Shown: piece by piece, positions 58,640 through 64,000 of the stretch
Position numbering within the stretch: position 1 is the stretch's first letter
How the letters are laid out: each line of letters begins with the position of its first letter
The notes under the pieces: model-generated
Databases searched by the model: none
Told to the model about the DNA's origin: nothing
What the model saw: the letters and a program-made list of their open reading frames with translations, nothing else
DNA from: Nitratireductor sp.
GTDB lineage: Bacteria > Pseudomonadota > Alphaproteobacteria > Rhizobiales > Rhizobiaceae
Length of the DNA stretch: 64,000 bases
NCBI GenBank assembly: GCA_020637805.1
Contig: JACKJU010000001.1
Location: 248,001 to 312,000 of the forward strand
Reading direction: 5' to 3'
Program-made: the position numbers and the translations under genes

Positions 58640-58710
58640 CGGGTTGGGCCTTTTTCGACCGGGTTGACAAAGGATGCGCCAAACAGCGCGCACAAGCGCC
58701 GCTTATGAGG

Positions 58711-59247
58711 CTAATTCTCGATTTTTTTCAAGGCCTGATTGTAGTGTGACCCGGCCTTGGCCCGCAAGCGGCGTATCGATTCCTGTTCGGCCCGCAATTC
58801 CTCGTCCGAAATCTTGCCCTGCGCGGCAAGGGCTTCAGCGGCCATTTCGCGCTTGAGCGCCTCCTGTTCCTGCGGCGACATTGGCGAAGCTGCCGAAACC
58901 GGTACAGGGCCCACCTGCGGCTGGTTTCCGCTCGCCACGGAATTTGCCGCCTTGGCGCGTATCTCTTCAACGGCCTGACGCTTGGCAACCTCGGGTTCTT
59001 GTGCCGGAACCATCGCCTGGGCACCGGCTTGCGGCCCCTTCACGGGTAACGCCACTGGTGCCGCATTCCCGCCTGGCTGCACGCCAACGGTCTGCTGAGC
59101 GGCAATGGAAGTCTGGGGCGCCCGAGTGTCGCGCGCGCCCACGCCTGCCAGAGTTCCATCGACCGATCTGCATCCGGCAATGGCAGGAAGCATGACGCAA
59201 ACAGCCGCCAGCATGGAGCGCACACCGTATGGCAACCCGTTGTTCAT
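58711..59247 (-). CDS. Small lipoprotein of unknown function
   Basis: A 178-residue protein with a signal sequence and lipobox (VCVMLPAIAGC, Cys26). A Gln/Pro/Ala-rich region follows, and the C-terminal third is probably alpha-helical with many charged residues (EEIRAKAANS, LKREMAAEALAAQGKISDEE, EQESIRRLRAKAG). AGGGGAATTC precedes ATG 59247. I do not recognise a named family. The helical C-terminus suggests a coiled-coil envelope lipoprotein. It is divergent from phaC and 71 bp upstream of the aminotransferase. Confidence 0.8.
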   Translation of the reverse strand: MNNGLPYGVRSMLAAVCVMLPAIAGCRSVDGTLAGVGARDTRAPQTSIAAQQTVGVQPGGNAAPVALPVKGPQAGAQAMVPAQEPEVAKRQAVEEIRAKAANSVASGNQPQVGPVPVSAASPMSPQEQEALKREMAAEALAAQGKISDEELRAEQESIRRLRAKAGSHYNQALKKIEN

Positions 59248-59427
59248 GAATTCCCCTGATATGATTGGTACCACGTAAGCTGATAGCCGTATAAGTACAA
59301 CAACATGCTTAACGGATTTCGAACCTGCCGGAGCCGCTCCATTCACTCGCGTTCGACGAATGTTTGCCATCCTTTTTGGTTCGAAATGTGGTAGTAAGCA
59401 GGAACTACCAAGGGAGGAGGCCCGCAA

Positions 59428-61626
59428 ATGGGCAAGGAAAAGAAGAAGAAGAAAAAGTCCGAAACGGGCTCGAAGAAGGTTGTGAGCCACGCGAAGAGCG
59501 GCAAGCATGCTGCCAAGCAGGAGGCTTTTGCGCCCGCTGGCCCGGGCCATAACTCCGGCGAGAAGATCGACATCGCATCTGGCTCTGCCGAGACCATGGA
59601 GGCAAATGGTGCGCCTTCGACCATGATGGGAGGGATGGAACAACCCTCACCCGCCCATTATGCGCCACTTGATGCAGCTCCACCGCCACCTCCGCCGCCA
59701 GTTAAACCGGCAACGGAGCCGGAAAAACCTTCTCCTCCAGCGCAGTCAGCACCCGCCAACGATTCCAGGGAAGCCAAGCCCAAGGCAGCAGACGGCGGCA
59801 CCGAAAACCGCAAGCAACCCGGCAAAGACGCGGAGAAGGCGCCGATTGCCTGGCAGGTTCGCGATCCGGAAGCATTCGCGGTCAACCTTGCAAAGATGAT
59901 GGAGGAAGCGGGCAAGGCTGCCTCCGCATGGCTGAAACCGCGTGGCGACGAGGAGTCACGCGCCGTTCAGTACGGGCAGAATTTCGAAGAGGTCACCAAG
60001 ACACTGTCCAAGGTGAGCGAATACTGGCTTACCGACCCCAAACGCGCGCTCCATGCGCAGACACATCTATTTTCGCGCTATCTCGACTTGTGGAACACTT
60101 CGATCAAGCGCATGGCCGGTGAAGAGGCTGGCGACGTGATCACCCCCGAGCGGGGCGACGGACGGTTCAAGGATCCCGAATGGGAAGAGAACCAGTTCTT
60201 CAACTTCGTCAAGCAGGCCTATCTCATCACATCGGGTTGGGCGAGTGACCTGGTCGAGCAGACCCAGGGCCTGGACGATCATACGAAACACAAGGCAATC
60301 TTCTACACACAGCAGTTGATCAACTCGCTCTCCCCGACCAACTTTCCCGCCCTCAACCCGGAGGTCCTGCGCGAGACATTCGAAAGCAATGCCGAGAATT
60401 TCGTGAAAGGCGTTCACGCGCTGGCCGAGGACATCGAGCGCGGCGGCGGCGAACTGCGCTTGCGGCAGGCCGATGACAAGGGATTCGAGGTAGGCCGCAA
60501 CGTGGCCAACACACCGGGAAAGGTGGTTTCGCAAAACGACATATGCCAGGTGATCCAGTACGAGCCGACAACGGAAAAAGTGCGCAAGCGGCCGCTGGTG
60601 ATTGTCCCGCCATGGATCAACAAGTTCTACATTCTCGATCTCAACGAGAAGAAGTCCTTCATCCGCTGGTGCGTCGACCAGGGCCATACCGTCTTCGTGA
60701 TTTCCTGGGTCAATCCCGACGAGCGCCAGGCAGGCAAAAGCTTCGAGAACTATGCCCGTGAAGGTATCATTCACACTCTGGACGTGGTCGAGGACATTAC
60801 CGGCGAGAGGGGAAGCAATCTTATCGGTTACTGCGTGGGGGGAACTCTTCTCGCTGTAACCCTGGCGTTGATGGCAAGATCGGGAGATACGCGCGCGGCC
60901 AGTGCAACCTTTCTGACCACCCAGGTCGATTTCACGCATGCCGGCGATCTCAAGGTATTCGTCGATGAAGAGCAGGTGTCACGGGTCGAGGAAACGATGG
61001 CCGAAAAGGGCTATCTCGACGGCGCGAAGATGGCTACCGCCTTCAACCTGCTCAGATCCCGGGACCTGATCTGGCCCTATGTCGTCAACAACTACATGCG
61101 CGGCAAGGATCCGATGCCGTTCGACCTGCTCTACTGGAATGCGGATTCGACGCGCATGCCGGCGGCCAACCATTCGTTTTACCTGCGCAACTGCTACCTT
61201 GAGAACAACCTGTCGCGCGGCAAGATGGAACTGGCAGGAGAGAAGCTCGACCTTGGCGAAGTCACGATCCCGATCTACAACCTGGCAACGCGCGAGGACC
61301 ATATCGCCCCCGCCAAGTCTGCCTACCTGGGATCGCAATTCTTCGGCGGAAAGGTGGAATTCGTTCTGACCGGCTCCGGTCACATTGCCGGTGTCGTGAA
61401 CCCGCCCGCAGCCAACAAGTACCAATACTGGACAGGCCCCAAACCGGTTGGAGATATCGACGACTGGCTTCCGCGCGCGGAAGAACATCCAGGTTCATGG
61501 TGGATCCATTGGGACGCGTGGCTGAAAGAGCAGGATGACACAATGGTCGAGGCACGCACCATTGGCTCAGCAAAGTTCCCTCCAATCGAGGCTGCCCCCG
61601 GATCTTACGTCAAGGTGAAGATCTAG
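59428..61626 (+). CDS. phaC: Class I polyhydroxyalkanoate synthase with long N-terminal extension
   Basis: A 732-residue PHA synthase that polymerises hydroxyacyl-CoA into storage granules. The conserved part begins near residue 138 (PIAWQVRDPEAFAVNLAKMM). The lipase-like box GYCVGG holds nucleophile Cys469, the Asp is in REDHIAP and the His in GSGHIAG. Class I enzymes are usually near 600 residues. The first 137 residues are an extension: a Lys block (MGKEKKKKKKSETGS), GPGHNSGE at 38-45, a poly-Pro run and charged low-complexity sequence. The extension is in frame and has codon use like the rest. phaA/phaB/phaZ are not in the window. Confidence 0.96.
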   Translation: MGKEKKKKKKSETGSKKVVSHAKSGKHAAKQEAFAPAGPGHNSGEKIDIASGSAETMEANGAPSTMMGGMEQPSPAHYAPLDAAPPPPPPPVKPATEPEKPSPPAQSAPANDSREAKPKAADGGTENRKQPGKDAEKAPIAWQVRDPEAFAVNLAKMMEEAGKAASAWLKPRGDEESRAVQYGQNFEEVTKTLSKVSEYWLTDPKRALHAQTHLFSRYLDLWNTSIKRMAGEEAGDVITPERGDGRFKDPEWEENQFFNFVKQAYLITSGWASDLVEQTQGLDDHTKHKAIFYTQQLINSLSPTNFPALNPEVLRETFESNAENFVKGVHALAEDIERGGGELRLRQADDKGFEVGRNVANTPGKVVSQNDICQVIQYEPTTEKVRKRPLVIVPPWINKFYILDLNEKKSFIRWCVDQGHTVFVISWVNPDERQAGKSFENYAREGIIHTLDVVEDITGERGSNLIGYCVGGTLLAVTLALMARSGDTRAASATFLTTQVDFTHAGDLKVFVDEEQVSRVEETMAEKGYLDGAKMATAFNLLRSRDLIWPYVVNNYMRGKDPMPFDLLYWNADSTRMPAANHSFYLRNCYLENNLSRGKMELAGEKLDLGEVTIPIYNLATREDHIAPAKSAYLGSQFFGGKVEFVLTGSGHIAGVVNPPAANKYQYWTGPKPVGDIDDWLPRAEEHPGSWWIHWDAWLKEQDDTMVEARTIGSAKFPPIEAAPGSYVKVKI

Positions 61627-61839
61627 CAGACATTCTGGCGAGCGCCGGTCGCAGCCTGCCGGGGACACGCGGATCGGCTTGCATTGCGCACCTGCAACAT
61701 GGCGCGGCATTTGTTCTCACATTCGGTTCAAAACATCAGAATGGGCTTGCAGGCAAATGTACCGGTGATAAGATTTTTAAATGCGGCAAGGCGTGACACC
61801 GCCTGGCATGAACTTGAATTTTCAAAGGAGACTTGCCCA

Positions 61840-62106
61840 ATGAAACGCGCAATCGCTGTTTTCACCCTCGTTGCCGGCACGGTTGCCGGATCCCTTTCGG
61901 CTTCGGCCGCAATGATGAACATGGATGGCATGAAGATGATGATGCAGTGCCGTAGCGACTGCAACACCCAGTACATGCAGTGCCTTGGCGAAGCCAACAA
62001 GACCACCAGCGATCCGATGATGGCACTCGAGCAGACAAAAATGAACTTCATGATGTCTTCCGAATGCGGAAAGGCTGCAATGGAGTGCAAATCCTCCTGC
62101 CAGTAA
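61840..62106 (+). CDS. Small exported Cys/Met-rich protein
   Basis: An 88-residue protein with a clear signal peptide (KRAIAVFTLVAGTVAGSLSA, cleavage near ASA-A) and AAAGGAG upstream. The mature 65 residues contain 14 Met and six Cys. The cysteines, at mature positions 14, 18, 25, 53, 60 and 64, are mirror-symmetric (C-X3-C-X6-C, then C-X6-C-X3-C), which fits a helical hairpin held by three disulfides. The Met cluster MMNMDGMKMMM at the start could bind copper. I do not recognise a characterised family. It is followed by a terminator and is apparently monocistronic. Confidence 0.8.
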   Translation: MKRAIAVFTLVAGTVAGSLSASAAMMNMDGMKMMMQCRSDCNTQYMQCLGEANKTTSDPMMALEQTKMNFMMSSECGKAAMECKSSCQ

Positions 62107-62253
62107 GCGGGACGGTTTGCCGTTTGGGGATTGCACGCCGGCTTTGTGCCTGCGCAGTGAAGTTCGTTTAACGGCAATTGACGCGTAACTTGCCCGGGAT
62201 CGTGACTGCCCGGCAGGGTAACGCTGCTTAGGTTTGTCTCCACTTCAACAGAG

Positions 62254-62282
62254 CCCGCTGCCCTTAATCAGCAGCGGGTTTT
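62254..62282 (+). terminator. Intrinsic terminator after the Cys/Met-rich gene
   Basis: CCCGCTGC (62254-62261) and GCAGCGGG (62271-62278) form a perfect 8-bp stem with a 9-nt loop, followed by TTTT. Confidence 0.85.
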
Positions 62283-62542
62283 CGTTTGCGCTGCAGGCGG
62301 CGCGAATACGATTTCTTGCGTTCAATCGCAGAGATTGCACAACACCCGCCCTGCCCAGTTCCCTCGCCTGACAAACCTGTCCCACACACGGAAATATCCG
62401 ATCAAACAGTGGTTCCGCCATTTCTGGCACGATCCCTGCACCTCATTGCCCTGAGTGAATGCCGCACCGGACATCTGTTCTGTTTCGGCACGAAAACAAG
62501 AAGAAAGAACAAAGCCGGAGTGGGCCAAGGGTGGAGTTGGCA
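62283..62542. other. Gene-free stretch before the PAS gene
   Basis: Together with 62107-62253 this makes 436 bp without a gene, apart from the terminator. It should carry the promoter of the PAS gene. I see no clear motif. Confidence 0.5.
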
Positions 62543-63172
62543 ATGAGACTGAAAAATTCGCAGGACCTGTTCTCGTATTGGGACCGCATGCGCGCAGGAA
62601 GAGACGCACCGTCGCGTGAGGAAATCGAACCCAGCGATATCCGCAACCTGCTTGCAGATACATTCATCCTCGATATTTCCCGGGTACACCGCGCGATTTC
62701 GTATCGCCTGGCCGGAACGAGGCTTTGCACTGCCTATGGCCGCGAATTGAAAGGGCTGGGTTTCCTGGTCAACTGGCGCGAGGAAGATGCCTTCCAGATT
62801 GCCAAGGTAGCCAGCAAGGTATTCACCGACTTCCAGCCTCACGTTGTGTCCTATACCGGCGAAACGGATTCGGGCCGCGCTATCGAGTATGAGATGCTCA
62901 TGCTGCCGCTCTTGCCGATGGACGACGGTTCCGCCCGGGTGCTGGGCGTTGCAAGCCCAACCACGTTGCCTTTCTGGCTCGGTGTCGAACCACTCGCAGT
63001 TAACAGGCTGAATTCAGCACGAGCCATTCAGAAAATTGCCCGCAGCGGCAGTATGGCGCCGCCCCTTGCCCACTCCGGAAACGGTTCGGACCTGCCTTCA
63101 GCGGCAAATCCCGGCAAAAAGCCGCGCAAGGTAGCCCATCTTACCGTTCTGGATGGCGGACGAAAGGAATAG
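62543..63172 (+). CDS. PAS-domain protein (PF07310-like)
   Basis: A 209-residue soluble protein with one PAS-like fold of the type found as stand-alone proteins in rhizobia (FSYWDRMRAGRDAPSREEIE, then RAISYRLAGTRLCTAYGREL, then LMLPLLPMDDGSARVLGVAS). The C-terminal 50 residues are polar and probably disordered, ending in HLTVLDGGRKE. ATG 62543 has GGAG 7 bp upstream. No output domain is attached. The next gene encodes PilZ domains, which suggests a signalling locus, but ligand and partner are unknown. Confidence 0.85.
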   Translation: MRLKNSQDLFSYWDRMRAGRDAPSREEIEPSDIRNLLADTFILDISRVHRAISYRLAGTRLCTAYGRELKGLGFLVNWREEDAFQIAKVASKVFTDFQPHVVSYTGETDSGRAIEYEMLMLPLLPMDDGSARVLGVASPTTLPFWLGVEPLAVNRLNSARAIQKIARSGSMAPPLAHSGNGSDLPSAANPGKKPRKVAHLTVLDGGRKE

Positions 63173-63399
63173 CGCTGATTGCCCGGGCAGCTTGACCAAC
63201 TGCCGGTAGTGGGCCTGCGCCGCACTTTCGCGGCATGATGGTCAATAAATCCTTGCCGAAATGTTCGACTGGCGAGTTCTCGTCATGACAAAGAAAATCT
63301 GAATTTGTTCCGCAAATTACCAATCCTTAACCATCCCTGTTCGATATTGCGATACGGGAATGCAGCTTCCCGCCCTGGGAAACTTCAGAAGTGTGTTGA

Positions 63400-64000
63400 A
63401 TGTTTGCGGCAGAAAGACAAGAAATCCAGGCGATGCTCACGGAAAAGGAACGCGAGTTTTCTCGCGTTGACCTTACCCTGTTCGGACGCTTCATGCTGGA
63501 AAACCGCCAGGAATTTCCCTGTCAGGTAATCAACATGTCTCCGGGCAGCGCTGCCCTGCTTACCCCGATCTCGGGGGACATCGGCGAACGCATCGTCGCC
63601 TATCTTGATCATCTGGGACGCATCGAGGGCAAGATACTTCGCCGATTCGACGGCGGATTTGCCATGAGCATCCGCGCCACCGACCGCAAACGCGACAGTA
63701 TGGCGGCAAAGCTTACCTGGCTTGCGAACCGCCACGAGCTTTCACTGCCCGAGGACAGGCGCCACGAGCGTATCGTACCTCGCAACAACCAGGCATTCAT
63801 CAAGCTGGAAGACGGCCGTTTCTACTCGGTTCGGATCATCGACCTGTCGCTTTCCGGTGCAGCAATCCAAATGGATGTGAGACCAGCCATCGGCACCCTG
63901 CTCTGGCTCGGCAACATGCGAGGACGCGTCGTTCGCCATTTCGACGAAGGCGTGGCCATCGAATTCTCCATCGTCCAGAGCCGCGACTCGCTACGCGACT
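63400..64000 (+). CDS. Tandem PilZ-domain protein (3' end outside window)
   Basis: The frame from ATG 63400 is open to the window end (200 codons). It holds two PilZ-like domains. The first has the RxxxR motif REFSR and QVINMSPGSAALLTP. The second has RRHERIVPRNN and RIIDLSLSGAAIQ, a complete RxxxR / DxSxxG cyclic-di-GMP site. An internal ATG at 63433 (MLTEKEREF) may be the true start. PilZ proteins bind cyclic-di-GMP and control motility, polysaccharide synthesis or adhesion. The first domain has NxSxxS in place of (D/N)xSxxG and may bind weakly. Confidence 0.88.
   Translation, partial: MFAAERQEIQAMLTEKEREFSRVDLTLFGRFMLENRQEFPCQVINMSPGSAALLTPISGDIGERIVAYLDHLGRIEGKILRRFDGGFAMSIRATDRKRDSMAAKLTWLANRHELSLPEDRRHERIVPRNNQAFIKLEDGRFYSVRIIDLSLSGAAIQMDVRPAIGTLLWLGNMRGRVVRHFDEGVAIEFSIVQSRDSLRD

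Overview
The window reads as a chromosomal segment of an alphaproteobacterium, most likely of the order Hyphomicrobiales (rhizobia and relatives, Phyllobacteriaceae/Rhizobiaceae-like). Support comes from a fused SecDF, the SecDF neighbours related to mitochondrial complex I assembly factors, the tat-serS-surE-pcm cluster, the tig-clpP-clpX-lon block, a class I 5-aminolevulinate synthase, an IalB family protein, the recJ-glpX-hom-aminotransferase row, a class I PHA synthase and a soxSRT / soxVWXYZABCDEF arrangement. GC content is high and codon use looks uniform. I saw no insertion sequence, integrase, prophage or CRISPR array.

Layout. 1-8 kb: end of a membrane protein, tRNA-Lys, a complex-I-assembly-like pair, secDF, yajC, a DUF815 ATPase and an NlpD-like lipoprotein. 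8-18 kb: an IalB gene with an in-frame stop, lon (RpoH-type promoter), clpX, clpP, tig, tRNA-Leu, then glnB-glnA behind a sigma-54 promoter. 18-27 kb: accessory genes (HisC-like aminotransferase, a frameshifted FAD oxidoreductase, ectoine hydrolase, a ferritin-like DUF2202 protein and a large frameshifted autotransporter). 27-37 kb: pcm-surE-serS, tatCBA, an orphan ABC ATPase, a double cold-shock protein, gloA, a DUF882 lipoprotein and tRNA-Glu. 37-51 kb: a sulfur oxidation island. soxVWXYZABCDEF runs on the minus strand, and soxSR plus a frameshifted soxT run divergently, followed by a SoxH-like hydrolase. 51-64 kb: hemA, recJ, glpX, hom, an aminotransferase, a lipoprotein, phaC, a small Cys/Met-rich exported protein, a PAS protein and a tandem PilZ protein cut by the window end.

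How the genes work together. The sox island encodes a complete periplasmic thiosulfate-oxidising multienzyme system: SoxXA, SoxYZ, SoxB and SoxCD, with electron transfer and sulfide oxidation by SoxEF and thiol maintenance by SoxV/W/S. It is controlled by SoxR, an ArsR-type repressor that carries the two cysteines of persulfide sensors. Several Sox proteins have twin-arginine signals, and the Tat translocase genes are in the same window. SecDF-YajC serves general secretion, Lon/ClpXP/trigger factor serve protein quality control, and GlnB/GlnA handle nitrogen assimilation.

Most notable: (1) a candidate oxygen-regulated small RNA between tRNA-Glu and soxF, with an FNR-type box centred 41.5 nt before the predicted start and a CU-rich terminator loop; (2) a motif, TATTCG-N9-ATATGT, repeated exactly about 100-115 bp upstream of both soxV and soxX, a candidate SoxR operator; (3) a small exported protein whose six cysteines are mirror-symmetric; (4) gene damage restricted to accessory genes (ialB, the FAD oxidoreductase, the autotransporter, soxT) while all housekeeping genes are intact; (5) a 93-bp repeat in two inverted copies around hom; (6) a 36-bp perfect palindrome between convergent genes.
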